A stretch of DNA of 64,000 nucleotides from contig NZ_JAUCBZ010000015.1 of assembly GCF_034676545.1 (NCBI RefSeq), positions 2,387,001 through 2,451,000 of the forward strand. Direction: 5' to 3'. The notes under the pieces are model-generated. The model was not told the DNA's origin, did no database searches, and worked only from the letters and a program-made list of their open reading frames with translations. Below are positions 18,563 through 27,731 of this stretch, piece by piece. Origin of the DNA: Pararhodobacter sp. (lineage in GTDB: Bacteria > Pseudomonadota > Alphaproteobacteria > Rhodobacterales > Rhodobacteraceae). The translations under genes and the position numbers were made by a program. The stretch's first letter is position 1; the number at the start of each line of letters is the position of its first letter.

Positions 18563-20918
18563 GGCCGCCCCGCTGGCGATCGACAGCGGCCAGCAAACGC
18601 TCGGGCGTGGCGGGGGCGTCGAGGTTGGCATAAAGCGACCCATCGCCACAGGCCGCCACGGCATCCGACAACGCCAGAAACACCGAATTGCCGTGCATGA
18701 AGGGCGGCTCGCCCACGGCCTTGGATTTGTGGATCGTGTCCTCGGGGTTTTCGGCCCCCCAAAGGGCCACGTTGAACACCCGCGGGCGGTCGCCACAGGC
18801 CGGAATCTTGTAGGTCGAGGGCGCGTGGGTGCGCAAACGGCCCTTGCCGTCCCAGACCAGTTCCTCGGTGGTCAGCCAACCGGCACCCTGCACAAAGCCG
18901 CCCTCGATCTGGCCAATATCCAGCGCCGGGTTCAGGCTGTTGCCGCAGTCGTGCAAGATATCGGTGCGCAAGATCCGCGATTCGCCGGTCAAGGTGTCAA
19001 GAACCACCTCGGACACGGCGGCCCCATAGGCGAAATACAGAAATGGCCGCCCGTCGCCTTTGATCCGGTCCCAGGCGAGTTTGGGCGTCGCATAGAACCC
19101 GGTCGAGGACAGGCTGACGCGCGCTGTATAGGCAAGGGTGGCGACCTCGGCAAAGCTGTAATCGGCGTCCTTGACAGTCACCCGCCCCTCGGCAAACCGC
19201 ACAGCGTCGGCGGTGGTCTGGTGCAACTCGGCCAGAAAATCCGCCATCCGGTCGCGGATCGTGTCGCTGGCGGCCTTGACCGCCATGCCGTTCAGGTCAG
19301 ACCCCGAGGAGGCCGCCGTCGCCGAGGTGTTGGGCACTTTGGCGGTGTCGGTGGCGGTGATCTTGATCGCCTCCAACCCCACGCCGAAACTCGATGCTGC
19401 CACCTGCGCGAGTTTCTGGAACAGGCCCTGACCCATTTCCGTGCCGCCGTGGTTCAGATGAATCGAGCCGTCCTGATAGACATGCACCAACGCCCCCGCC
19501 TGATTGAGGTGGGTCAGCGTGAAACTGATGCCGAATTTCACCGGGGTCAGCGCGAGACCCTTTTTCAAGATCGGGTTCTCGGCGTTCCAGTCGTCCACCG
19601 CGGCGCGTCGGGCGGCGTAACCGGCGCTTTCGGCCAGCCGGTCGGTCAGGTCATGCAGGATGAAATCCTCGACCACCTGGCCATAAGGCGTGGTCTGCGG
19701 GCCGCTGTCTGTCGGTGCCTTGGGGCTATGCGCGCCGCCAAACCGTTTGGCCGTTCCGGCACCGCTTTTCGCCGGCGTGGTGGCGCGGTAATAATTCGCG
19801 CGGCGTACCGCCAGCGGATCAAGGCCCAAGGTATGCGCGATATGATCCATCACCCGCTCGATGCCCAGCATCCCCTGCGGACCACCAAACCCGCGAAATG
19901 CCGTGGCCGAGCACATATTGGTGCGCAAACGGTGGCTCTCGATGCGCACATTGGGCAGGAAATACGCGTTATCCGCGTGCAACATCGCCCGATCGGCAAC
20001 CGGCAAGGTCAGGTCCATCGACCAGCCCGCGCGGGTATAGTGAAGGAACTCGATCCCCTCGATCCGACCCTCGGGATCGACGCCCACGCGGTAATCAATG
20101 CGGAAATCATGGCGTTTGCCGGTGATCACCATATCGTCGTCGCGGTCATAGCGCATCTTGCACGGCTTGCCGGTCCGTTTCGCGGCCAGAGCACAGGCGA
20201 CCGCCAGATGATTGCCCTGACTTTCCTTGCCGCCAAAGCCGCCGCCCATGCGCCGCGTTTCCACCCGAACCGCGTGCATCGGCGCGCCGATTGCCTCGGC
20301 GACCTTGTGCTGAATTTCGGTCGGGTGCTGGGTGGAGCTGATCACATGCATGTCGCCGCCCTCTTGCGGGAGCACCAGCGCGGCTTGCCCTTCGAGGTAG
20401 AAATGCTCCTGGCCGCCCATTTCGAGGCGTCCTTCGATCTGCTGCGCCGCACGCTTGATTGCCGCGTCGGCATCACCGCGTGCCCAGATGCGCGGGCCGT
20501 CCTCGAACCGGCTGTCGGCGGCCATCGCATCCTCGATGGTCAGGATCGCCGGTTTTTCCTCATAGCTGACCTTGCCCAGACGCGCGGCTTTTCGCGCCGC
20601 CAGATGCGAGGTGGCGACCACCAGATACACGGGCTGGCCAACGTAATGCACCTCGCCCTGTGCCAACAATGGCTCGTCATGGTTCGACGGGCTGCAATCG
20701 GCGTCACCGATATCCTCGGCGATCAGCACCGCGACCACGCCGGGGGCGGCGCGCACGGCGCTCAGGTCCAGCGCGGTGATCGTGCCATGCGCGATCTCCG
20801 ACAGTCCAAACGCCAGATGCAGCGTGCCCGAGGGTGTGGGAATGTCATCGACATAGCGCGCCTCGCCGGTCACATGCAGGGGTGCGGCATCATGGGGCAG
20901 GGATTTGTGAACGCTCAT
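18555..20918 (-). CDS. xdhB: Xanthine dehydrogenase, molybdopterin-binding (large) subunit
   Basis: A 787-residue subunit holding the molybdenum cofactor; with XdhA it oxidises hypoxanthine to xanthine and urate in the cytoplasm. The cofactor loops are seen: GGGFGGKESQ near residue 230, AFRGFGGPQG, and GGTEMGQGLFQK. The C-terminal EPPFMHG-type motif (GEPPFMHGNSVF) contains the active-site region; the glutamate is expected near the end. Length fits bacterial two-subunit enzymes. Start overlaps the xdhA stop by four bases. Confidence 0.96.
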   Translation of the reverse strand: MSVHKSLPHDAAPLHVTGEARYVDDIPTPSGTLHLAFGLSEIAHGTITALDLSAVRAAPGVVAVLIAEDIGDADCSPSNHDEPLLAQGEVHYVGQPVYLVVATSHLAARKAARLGKVSYEEKPAILTIEDAMAADSRFEDGPRIWARGDADAAIKRAAQQIEGRLEMGGQEHFYLEGQAALVLPQEGGDMHVISSTQHPTEIQHKVAEAIGAPMHAVRVETRRMGGGFGGKESQGNHLAVACALAAKRTGKPCKMRYDRDDDMVITGKRHDFRIDYRVGVDPEGRIEGIEFLHYTRAGWSMDLTLPVADRAMLHADNAYFLPNVRIESHRLRTNMCSATAFRGFGGPQGMLGIERVMDHIAHTLGLDPLAVRRANYYRATTPAKSGAGTAKRFGGAHSPKAPTDSGPQTTPYGQVVEDFILHDLTDRLAESAGYAARRAAVDDWNAENPILKKGLALTPVKFGISFTLTHLNQAGALVHVYQDGSIHLNHGGTEMGQGLFQKLAQVAASSFGVGLEAIKITATDTAKVPNTSATAASSGSDLNGMAVKAASDTIRDRMADFLAELHQTTADAVRFAEGRVTVKDADYSFAEVATLAYTARVSLSSTGFYATPKLAWDRIKGDGRPFLYFAYGAAVSEVVLDTLTGESRILRTDILHDCGNSLNPALDIGQIEGGFVQGAGWLTTEELVWDGKGRLRTHAPSTYKIPACGDRPRVFNVALWGAENPEDTIHKSKAVGEPPFMHGNSVFLALSDAVAACGDGSLYANLDAPATPERLLAAVDRQRGGHV

Positions 20919-22300
20919 GCCTCAACCTCCAGAACGCGAGTCTCGAACCCCTGATCCTCAAGGATATAGCGCACCAGCAGATTGCGCGCGCTGGTCATGC
21001 GGTACTCTGCCGAGGCGCGCATATCCGACATCGGCGTGAAATCCTGGGCAAAGGCGGGCAGGGCGGCTTGCACCGTGTCTTGCGTCCAGGGCTTGCCCAG
21101 CAAGGCGGCCTCGACAGCGCTGGCGCGTTTGGGGGTGCCGGCCATGCCGCCAAAGGCAATGCGGGCATCGGTCACGGTGCCGTCCGTGACGGTGATGTTG
21201 AAACAACCGCAGAGCGCCGAGATATCCTGATCGAACCGCTTGGAAATCTTGTAGCATTTCAGCCGGTCGGGCTGGCGCGGGATGCTGACCGCCTCGACAA
21301 ATTCACCCGGCGCGCGGTCTTGCTTGCCGTAGTCGATGAAGAAATCCTCGATCGGGAGGGAGCGCCGCGTGTCGCCCTTGCGCAGATGCAAGGTTGCCCC
21401 CAGCGCGATCAACGCCGGAGGGCCATCGCCGATCGGCGAACCATTGGCGATGTTGCCGCCCAAGGTCGCCGCCGCCCGCACCTGAGCCGAGCCGTAACGG
21501 CGGATCATTTCGGCGAAATCCGGGTGATAGGGGGCGATGGCGGGCATGATTTCGGCCAAAGTCGCCACCGCGCCGATGCGGATTTCGGTGTCAGAGACGG
21601 TGATGCCGCGCAGATCCTCAACGCCGGAGATGAAGGCGACTTTATCGAGGTCGCGCAGCTGTTTGGTGACCCAAAGCCCGACATCGGTGGCGCCGGCGAT
21701 CAAGCGCCCATCTGGATTGGCGGCATACCATGTCGCCAGATCATCGGCGCTGCGCGGGAGGCTGACGTCAGAATTTTTGAGTATTTTTGGCAAGATGAAT
21801 TCGGGGGAGGTCTGGTCTTTCAACCACGCGGGAACCGGGGCGGACTCGGCGGCTTCGGCGGCGCGGATGATCGGGGCGTAGCCGGTGCAGCGGCACAGAT
21901 TGCCTGCCAGATGCGTGTCGTGATCGGTTTCGCCGTTCAGGTGTCCGACGGCCATCGACACCACAAAGCCCGGCGTACAAAAGCCGCACTGGCTGCCGTG
22001 ATGCTCGACCATCGCTTGCTGAACGGGGTGGAGCGCGCCGTCAAGGTCGCGCAAGCCTTCGACAGTGCGCACCGCCTTGCCCTGAAGCTGCGGCAGAAAC
22101 AGGATGCAGGCATTCAAGGCGCGCGTGCCGTTCTGGTCGGAAACCATCACGGTACAGGCGCCGCAGTCGCCCTCATTGCAGCCTTCCTTGGTGCCTTTCA
22201 GGCCCTGATCCTCGCGCAGCCAGTCGAGCAGGGTGCGCGTTGGCGGCTGATCTGCGACCTCTATGGCCGATCCGTTGAGAACAAAGCTAATCTCGGTCAT
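20915..22300 (-). CDS. xdhA: Xanthine dehydrogenase, FeS/FAD (small) subunit
   Basis: A 461-residue subunit. Two 2Fe-2S clusters are predicted: C41, C46, C49 and C65 (plant-ferredoxin type, CNEGDCGAC), and C105, C108, C136 and C138 (CGFC, CRC). The FAD domain follows, with LIAGATDVGLWV and GGNIANGSPIGD. It passes electrons from molybdenum to NAD+. The start at 22300 is the first family-like methionine; a longer frame exists. Between the two domains, residues 165-176 (SPEFILPKILKN) are encoded by what looks like an inserted repeat element. It is the first gene of the xdh/ABC operon. Confidence 0.95.
   Translation of the reverse strand: MTEISFVLNGSAIEVADQPPTRTLLDWLREDQGLKGTKEGCNEGDCGACTVMVSDQNGTRALNACILFLPQLQGKAVRTVEGLRDLDGALHPVQQAMVEHHGSQCGFCTPGFVVSMAVGHLNGETDHDTHLAGNLCRCTGYAPIIRAAEAAESAPVPAWLKDQTSPEFILPKILKNSDVSLPRSADDLATWYAANPDGRLIAGATDVGLWVTKQLRDLDKVAFISGVEDLRGITVSDTEIRIGAVATLAEIMPAIAPYHPDFAEMIRRYGSAQVRAAATLGGNIANGSPIGDGPPALIALGATLHLRKGDTRRSLPIEDFFIDYGKQDRAPGEFVEAVSIPRQPDRLKCYKISKRFDQDISALCGCFNITVTDGTVTDARIAFGGMAGTPKRASAVEAALLGKPWTQDTVQAALPAFAQDFTPMSDMRASAEYRMTSARNLLVRYILEDQGFETRVLEVEA
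21779..21810. repeat. Repeat-like element inside xdhA
   Basis: The plus-strand block starting GAGTATTTTTGG and ending ATTCGGGGGAGG is AT-rich then G-rich, unlike its surroundings. From memory, similar blocks (a G or C run next to an AT-rich 'tatttttgg' stretch) recur between genes in Rhodobacteraceae. A related block is at 48709-48738 in this window. Here it is in frame within xdhA and encodes a linker. Membership in a repeat family is inference. Confidence 0.4.
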
Positions 22301-22394
22301 GCGTCGATCCGCCGCTATCTCGCTTACAGTGATGAGGCTCTGCGCCCGATGCGGCGTAAGGCGTGCAGAGTTTTCCTTGATATCCCGACCTTGA

Positions 22395-22470
22395 GTGAAC
22401 AACTCTGACTGCGTTCACGCAAGCAAGAACTTTGGACTGCGTGGATAAGCATTTTCAACGATATGTTGAA
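22395..22470. promoter_or_regulatory. Two inverted repeats between xdhA and dnaE
   Basis: The 217-base divergent region between the xdhA and dnaE starts holds two perfect 6-bp inverted repeats. One is GTGAAC-N12-GTTCAC at 22395-22418. The other is TTCAAC-gatat-GTTGAA at 22454-22470. Spacing is appropriate for dimeric repressors. Which gene they control is unknown; xdhA is the likelier regulated target because dnaE is a housekeeping gene. Confidence 0.4.
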
Positions 22471-22517
22471 GATAGGATCTCTCTTGCGTCCATGCGCCCG
22501 ACGGATACTCTGGGCCA

Positions 22518-25500
22518 ATGTCAGATCCCCGATTCATTCACCTGCGCGTCCATACCGAGTATTCCTTGCTGGAAGGCGCGCTGCCGTTGAAGCAGCTGGT
22601 CAAGCTGTGTGAAGCGCGAAAAATGCCCGCCGTGGCCGTGACCGACAGCAATGCGCTGTTTTCGGCGCTGGAGTTTTCGGTGTTGGCCAAAGGGGCCGGG
22701 GTTCAGCCCATTGTCGGCTGTCAGATCGACGTGATGTTGCCGCCAGAGCAGGTCGGTGACAAGCCGCGCGCCGCCGCGCCGCTGGTTCTGCTGGCGCAAG
22801 ATGAGGCCGGGTATGAAAATCTGATGAAGCTCAATTCGTGCCTGTATTTGCGCACGGACGGTCAGTTGCCCCATGTCACGCCACAGGATCTGGCCCAACA
22901 TGCCGAGGGGCTGATCTGCTTGACCGGCGGGCCCGATGGCGTCGTCGGGCGCTTGATCCGCGACGGGTTGACCACGCGCGCGCAGGCCTTGATGCAAAGT
23001 TTGGCCGCGGTGTTTCCCGGCCGTCTTTATGTGGAACTTCAACGGCATCCCGGCGAGGGGGGCGCGCTGACCGAGGCGGAGCGGGCGACTGAACGCCCGT
23101 TTGTCGAGATGGCCTATGCGATGGACCTGCCCTTGGTCGCCACCAATGACGTGCATTTCCCGGATGCCAAGATGTATGAGGCGCATGATGCGCTGTTGTG
23201 CATCAAGGATGGCGCTTATGTGGATCAGCAAGCGCCCCGCAGACGCCTGACGCCGCAGCATTATTTGAAAACACCCGAGGAAATGGCGGCGCTGTTTGCC
23301 GATCTGCCCGAGGCCCTGGAAAATACCGTCGAGATTGCGCGCCGTTGCGCCTTTGCCGCCTATAAACGCGACCCCATTTTGCCCAAATTCGCCGATGACG
23401 AGGTGCAGGAGTTGCGCCGTCAAGCGAACGCAGGGCTGCAGGATCTGCTCAAGGTCATTCCCCACGCCGTGACGCCCGAAAAATACCAAGAGCGGCTGGA
23501 TTTCGAACTGGGCATCATCGAGAAAATGGGCTTTCCGGGCTATTTCCTGATCGTTGCCGACTTTATCAAATGGGGCAAGGAGCAGGGGATTCCCGTGGGG
23601 CCGGGGCGGGGGTCGGGCGCGGGCTCGTTGGTGGCCTATGCCCTGACCATCACCGACCTTGATCCGCTGCGCTATGCGCTGCTGTTCGAGCGTTTCCTGA
23701 ACCCCGAACGCGTCTCGATGCCGGACTTTGACATCGACTTTTGCATGGACCGCCGAGAGGAGGTGATCCGCTATGTGCAAGACAAATACGGCCGCGACAA
23801 GGTCGGGCAGATCATCACCTTTGGCGCGCTGCTGTCGAAAGCGGCGGTGCGCGATGTCGGGCGCGTGTTGCAGATGTCCTATGGGCAGGTCGACAAACTG
23901 TCAAAAATGATCCCGGTCGAAGGCGTGAAGCCGGTCTCGATCACCAAGGCGCTGGCCGATGAGCCGCGGCTGCGCGAGGCGGCGAAGGAAGAGGTTGTCG
24001 CGCGGCTTCTGGACTATGCCGAAAAGGTTGAGGGGCTGTTGCGCAATGCCTCGACCCACGCGGCGGGCGTGGTGATTGGCGACCGACCTCTGGATGAATT
24101 GGTGCCGCTCTACCGCGATCCACGCTCGGATATGCCCGCCACGCAGTTCAACATGAAGTGGGTCGAGGCGGCGGGTCTGGTCAAGTTCGACTTTCTGGGT
24201 TTGAAAACCCTGACCGTGATCCAGAATGCGATCGACCTGATCCATACTTCGGGCCGCGACCTGCATATCGCGCCGGATGGCCGGCAGATTTACGCGCCGG
24301 CTGTGGGGGCTGAGGGGCAGATCAACTTGATCCCGCTCGATGATGCGCCGACCTACAAGCTCTATGCGTCGGCGCGCACGGTGGCGGTGTTCCAGGTGGA
24401 AAGCTCGGGCATGATGGATGCGCTGCGGCGCATGAAGCCGACCTGCATCGAGGATATCGTCGCGTTGGTGGCGCTCTATCGTCCCGGCCCGATGGAGAAC
24501 ATTCCCACCTATTGCGAGGTGAAGAACGGGTTGAAACCCATTGAATCCATTCACCCTTCCATTGATCATATCCTCGAGGAAACCCAAGGCATCATCGTTT
24601 ATCAGGAACAGGTGATGCAGATCGCGCAGGTGATGGGCGGGTATTCTCTGGGCGGGGCTGATCTGTTGCGCCGGGCGATGGGCAAGAAGATCGCCGAGGA
24701 GATGGCCAAGGAGCGCCCGAAGTTCATCAAAGGCGCGACCGAAAATGGCGTCACTGACAAGAAAGCCGGAGAAGTCTTTGATCTACTAGAGAAATTTGCG
24801 AATTACGGATTCAACAAGTCACACGCCGCCGCCTATGCCGTGGTCAGCTATCAAACCGCGTGGTTGAAGGCCAATCATCCGGTCGAATTCATGGCCGCGG
24901 TGATGAACTGCGACATCCATCTCACTGATAAGCTTGCAATTTACAAGCGGGAGGTGGATCGCATGGGGATCGACGTGGTCGCCCCTTGCGTCAACCGCTC
25001 GCTGGCCACGTTCAGCGTCGCCGAGGGCAAGGTCGTCTATGCCTTGGGCGCGCTGAAAAACGTCGGCGTCGAGGCCATGCGCCTGATTGTCGAGGCGCGC
25101 GGCGACACGCCGTTCCGCGACCTGACCGATTTTGCGCAACGCGCCGATATGAAACGGATCGGCAAGCGGTCGCTAGAAATGCTGGCGCGGGCGGGAGCGT
25201 TCGATGCGCTGGAGAAAAGCCGCAAGCGGGTGTTCGAGAGCCTCGATGCGCTGACGGCCTATTCCGCCGCCTCGCATGAGGCCGCCACGTCGGGGCAACA
25301 TTCTCTGTTTGCGGGCGGCGATGACTTGCCGCCGCCACGCCTTGCGCCCAGGGGCGATTGGCTGCCGATGGACCGCCTGTCGGCCGAGCATCAGGCGATT
25401 GGCTTCTATCTGTCGGGGCATCCGCTGGACGACTATGCCGGTGCCCTCAAGCGCAAGGACGTGCTGACATTGGCCGAGGTCACGAAACGCGCTCAGGGCG

Positions 25501-26012
25501 GGTCCTTTGTGGCGCGGATTGCGGGGTCGGTCTCGTCGCGGCAAGAGCGCAAGTCGGCGCGCGGCAATCGCTTTGCCTTTGTGCAATTGTCGGACACGAC
25601 AGGGCTGTACGAAGTCACCATGTTTTCGGACACGCTGGAAACGGCGCGCCAACACCTTGAGACAGGCATGAACGTTGTGCTGACCGTCGAGGCGACAATG
25701 GAGGCGGATACGCTGAAGCTTCTGGCGCGTGCGGCGCAGGCGATTGATGACGTGGTCGCGGATGCCGGAGCATCCGGATTGCGCATCCGGTTGGAAGGGC
25801 CACAGGCTTTGCCGGAGATCCATGAGATCCTTGAGCGCAATCCACCCAACAAAGCGCCGCGCAAGTCATTGGGTCCGTTGCTGTTTTGTGTGCCGGACCC
25901 GGAGACAGGCGGCGAGATCGAGGTTGATATCGGCCGCGAGATCCCGGTGACTCCCATGGTCAAGGCGATGATGCGGGGTGTCGAGGGGGTCTTGGCCGTC
26001 GAGGAGGTTTGA
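22518..26012 (+). CDS. dnaE: DNA polymerase III alpha subunit
   Basis: The catalytic subunit of the replicative polymerase, 1164 residues, normal for dnaE. The N-terminal PHP domain begins FIHLRVHTEYSLLEGAL. The catalytic aspartates are in PDFDIDFC (D403, D405, D407). PGRGSGAGSLVAYAL, the finger region, and the OB fold (FVARIAGSVSSRQERK) are present. The start ATG at 22518 is the only reasonable one. Its stop is followed directly by the crotonase gene (one base between). Confidence 0.98.
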   Translation: MSDPRFIHLRVHTEYSLLEGALPLKQLVKLCEARKMPAVAVTDSNALFSALEFSVLAKGAGVQPIVGCQIDVMLPPEQVGDKPRAAAPLVLLAQDEAGYENLMKLNSCLYLRTDGQLPHVTPQDLAQHAEGLICLTGGPDGVVGRLIRDGLTTRAQALMQSLAAVFPGRLYVELQRHPGEGGALTEAERATERPFVEMAYAMDLPLVATNDVHFPDAKMYEAHDALLCIKDGAYVDQQAPRRRLTPQHYLKTPEEMAALFADLPEALENTVEIARRCAFAAYKRDPILPKFADDEVQELRRQANAGLQDLLKVIPHAVTPEKYQERLDFELGIIEKMGFPGYFLIVADFIKWGKEQGIPVGPGRGSGAGSLVAYALTITDLDPLRYALLFERFLNPERVSMPDFDIDFCMDRREEVIRYVQDKYGRDKVGQIITFGALLSKAAVRDVGRVLQMSYGQVDKLSKMIPVEGVKPVSITKALADEPRLREAAKEEVVARLLDYAEKVEGLLRNASTHAAGVVIGDRPLDELVPLYRDPRSDMPATQFNMKWVEAAGLVKFDFLGLKTLTVIQNAIDLIHTSGRDLHIAPDGRQIYAPAVGAEGQINLIPLDDAPTYKLYASARTVAVFQVESSGMMDALRRMKPTCIEDIVALVALYRPGPMENIPTYCEVKNGLKPIESIHPSIDHILEETQGIIVYQEQVMQIAQVMGGYSLGGADLLRRAMGKKIAEEMAKERPKFIKGATENGVTDKKAGEVFDLLEKFANYGFNKSHAAAYAVVSYQTAWLKANHPVEFMAAVMNCDIHLTDKLAIYKREVDRMGIDVVAPCVNRSLATFSVAEGKVVYALGALKNVGVEAMRLIVEARGDTPFRDLTDFAQRADMKRIGKRSLEMLARAGAFDALEKSRKRVFESLDALTAYSAASHEAATSGQHSLFAGGDDLPPPRLAPRGDWLPMDRLSAEHQAIGFYLSGHPLDDYAGALKRKDVLTLAEVTKRAQGGSFVARIAGSVSSRQERKSARGNRFAFVQLSDTTGLYEVTMFSDTLETARQHLETGMNVVLTVEATMEADTLKLLARAAQAIDDVVADAGASGLRIRLEGPQALPEIHEILERNPPNKAPRKSLGPLLFCVPDPETGGEIEVDIGREIPVTPMVKAMMRGVEGVLAVEEV

Positions 26013-26013
26013 G

Positions 26014-26814
26014 ATGATCACTGTTGAAACTCAAGGCCGTGTTCGGGTCGTCACCTTGTCGCGCCCCGAGGCGCGCAATGCGGTCAATCCGGCCTTGGCG
26101 CGGGCACTCTATGGGGCGATGCTGGCGTTTGACATCGACGCCGATGTGGATGTCGCGGTGCTGACCGGGGCCGAAGGGACGTTTTGCGCAGGGTTCGACC
26201 TGAAGTCAGCCTCGCAGGGGGATGGGATCGAGTGGATCAAAGGTCTGACAATTCCGGAGACCTGGACGGACCCGATCACCGACCCGCGGCAGGGCCCAAT
26301 GGGCCCGTCACGGCTGATGCTGTCAAAGCCGGTGATTGCGGCGATTGAAGGCTCTGCGGTGGCGGGTGGCATGGAGCTGGCCTTATGGTCTGACATTCGG
26401 ATCATGGCCGAAGACGCACAGTTCGGCGTGTTTTGTCGCCGCTGGGGCGTGCCACTGATCGACGGCGGCACGGTGCGCTTGCCGCAGGTTGTCGGGCAGG
26501 GCCGTGCCAATGACCTTATCCTGACCGGGCGCGCGGTGAACGCCGTCGAGGCCGCGGCCATTGGTCTTGCAGACCGGGTGACGCCCAAAGGGGGGGCCTT
26601 GACGGCAGCGCTCCAGATGGCCGAGGGGCTGACCCGCTTTCCGCAAGGCTGCATGCGCGCCGATTTTCTGTCAGCGCGCGGTGATCCAGCGGCATTGGCG
26701 GCGGCGCTCAGGCGCGAATGGGCCAGTGCCGGGATGGCGCTGGCTGAGGGTGTTCAGGGCGCGACCCGGTTTGCTGAAGGCCATGGGCGCGGCGGGCGTT
26801 TTGACGATCTGTAG
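26014..26814 (+). CDS. Enoyl-CoA hydratase/isomerase (crotonase) family protein
   Basis: A 266-residue crotonase-fold protein. The oxyanion-hole regions are visible: GTFCAGFDLKS and AIEGSAVAGGMELALWSDIRIM. The active-site region RWGVPLIDGGTVRLP has aspartate where some hydratases have glutamate, so the exact reaction is unclear. The ATG follows the dnaE stop after one base, with gaggagg upstream, so the two genes are probably co-transcribed. Substrate not assignable. Confidence 0.9.
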   Translation: MITVETQGRVRVVTLSRPEARNAVNPALARALYGAMLAFDIDADVDVAVLTGAEGTFCAGFDLKSASQGDGIEWIKGLTIPETWTDPITDPRQGPMGPSRLMLSKPVIAAIEGSAVAGGMELALWSDIRIMAEDAQFGVFCRRWGVPLIDGGTVRLPQVVGQGRANDLILTGRAVNAVEAAAIGLADRVTPKGGALTAALQMAEGLTRFPQGCMRADFLSARGDPAALAAALRREWASAGMALAEGVQGATRFAEGHGRGGRFDDL

Positions 26815-26817
26815 GGC

Positions 26818-27705
26818 CTAGACCCATTTTGCCAGCGGCGGCAGGCTCATCAACACGGCGTTGGCGTCATGCCCGGTTTCCAGCCCGAATTTTGTGCCCC
26901 GGTCATAGACCAGGTTGTATTCGGCATAGAGGCCCCGGTGGATCAGTTGCGCGTCTTTGTCGGCCTCGGTCCAGGGCGTGTCGCGGCGCTTTTCGCAGAG
27001 CGGTGTGAAGGCGGGCAAGAACGCGTCGCCGACGGCCTTGGTAAAGGCAAAATCCTTGTCCCAGCTGTCCGCCTCGGGGCCGCCGGAATTCAGATCGTCA
27101 TAGAAAATACCGCCCACCCCGCGCGCGCGACCGCGGTGCGGAACGAAGAAATACTCATCCGCCCAGGCTTTGAATCGGTCGTAATAGGCCAGATTGTGCG
27201 CGTCACAAGCGCGCCGCATCTCGGCGTGGAAATGCGCGGTGTCCTCGGGATATTCAAGGCAGGGGTTGAGGTCCGCGCCGCCGCCAAACCACCAGGCGCC
27301 GGGGGTCCAGAACATGCGCGTGTTCATGTGGACGGCGGGGCAATGCGGGTTGTTCATATGCGCGACAAGACTGATGCCCGAGGCCCAGAACCGGGGATCA
27401 TCGGCCATGCCGGGCACCCCGCGCGCGGCCATCGCCGCTTGCGCGCGCTCGCCCAGCGTGCCGTGCACGGCCGACCAGTTGACGCCGACCTTCTCGAACA
27501 AGCGCCCGCCGCGCATCACCGACATGAGGCCGCCGCCGCCACGGCCCTCGTCGCGGGTGGTGGGTGTGACCTCGAAACGTCCGGCGGGGGCGTCGGACGC
27601 GGTGCTGTCCTCCAGCGCCTCGAAGCGGGCGACAATGGTGTCGCGCAGGCTGTGAAACCACGCCGAGGCGGTGTCCTTGCGGGTCTCGAAATCGGTCTGG
27701 GTCAT
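26818..27705 (-). CDS. hemF: Oxygen-dependent coproporphyrinogen III oxidase
   Basis: Converts coproporphyrinogen III to protoporphyrinogen IX using oxygen. The start at 27705 gives 295 residues, normal for HemF. Family blocks are GRGGGGLMSVM, NPHCPAVHMNTRMF (catalytic His), WWFGGGADLNPCLEY, FYDDLN and YAEYNLVYDRGTKFGLETGH. It converges on the crotonase gene with a 3-base gap, so transcription of both must end within coding or shared sequence. Confidence 0.97.
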   Translation of the reverse strand: MTQTDFETRKDTASAWFHSLRDTIVARFEALEDSTASDAPAGRFEVTPTTRDEGRGGGGLMSVMRGGRLFEKVGVNWSAVHGTLGERAQAAMAARGVPGMADDPRFWASGISLVAHMNNPHCPAVHMNTRMFWTPGAWWFGGGADLNPCLEYPEDTAHFHAEMRRACDAHNLAYYDRFKAWADEYFFVPHRGRARGVGGIFYDDLNSGGPEADSWDKDFAFTKAVGDAFLPAFTPLCEKRRDTPWTEADKDAQLIHRGLYAEYNLVYDRGTKFGLETGHDANAVLMSLPPLAKWV

Positions 27706-27731
27706 GCGGGCCTCGCGGTGTTTGGCAACAG

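Noticed and set aside
18528..20954. 808-residue open frame opposite xdhB
   Set aside because: It is antisense to a well-conserved xdhB, has no family match and reflects GC-rich codon use.
20834..22408. 524-residue frame opposite xdhA
   Set aside because: Antisense of a gene with intact cluster cysteines; no ribosome site or recognisable motif.
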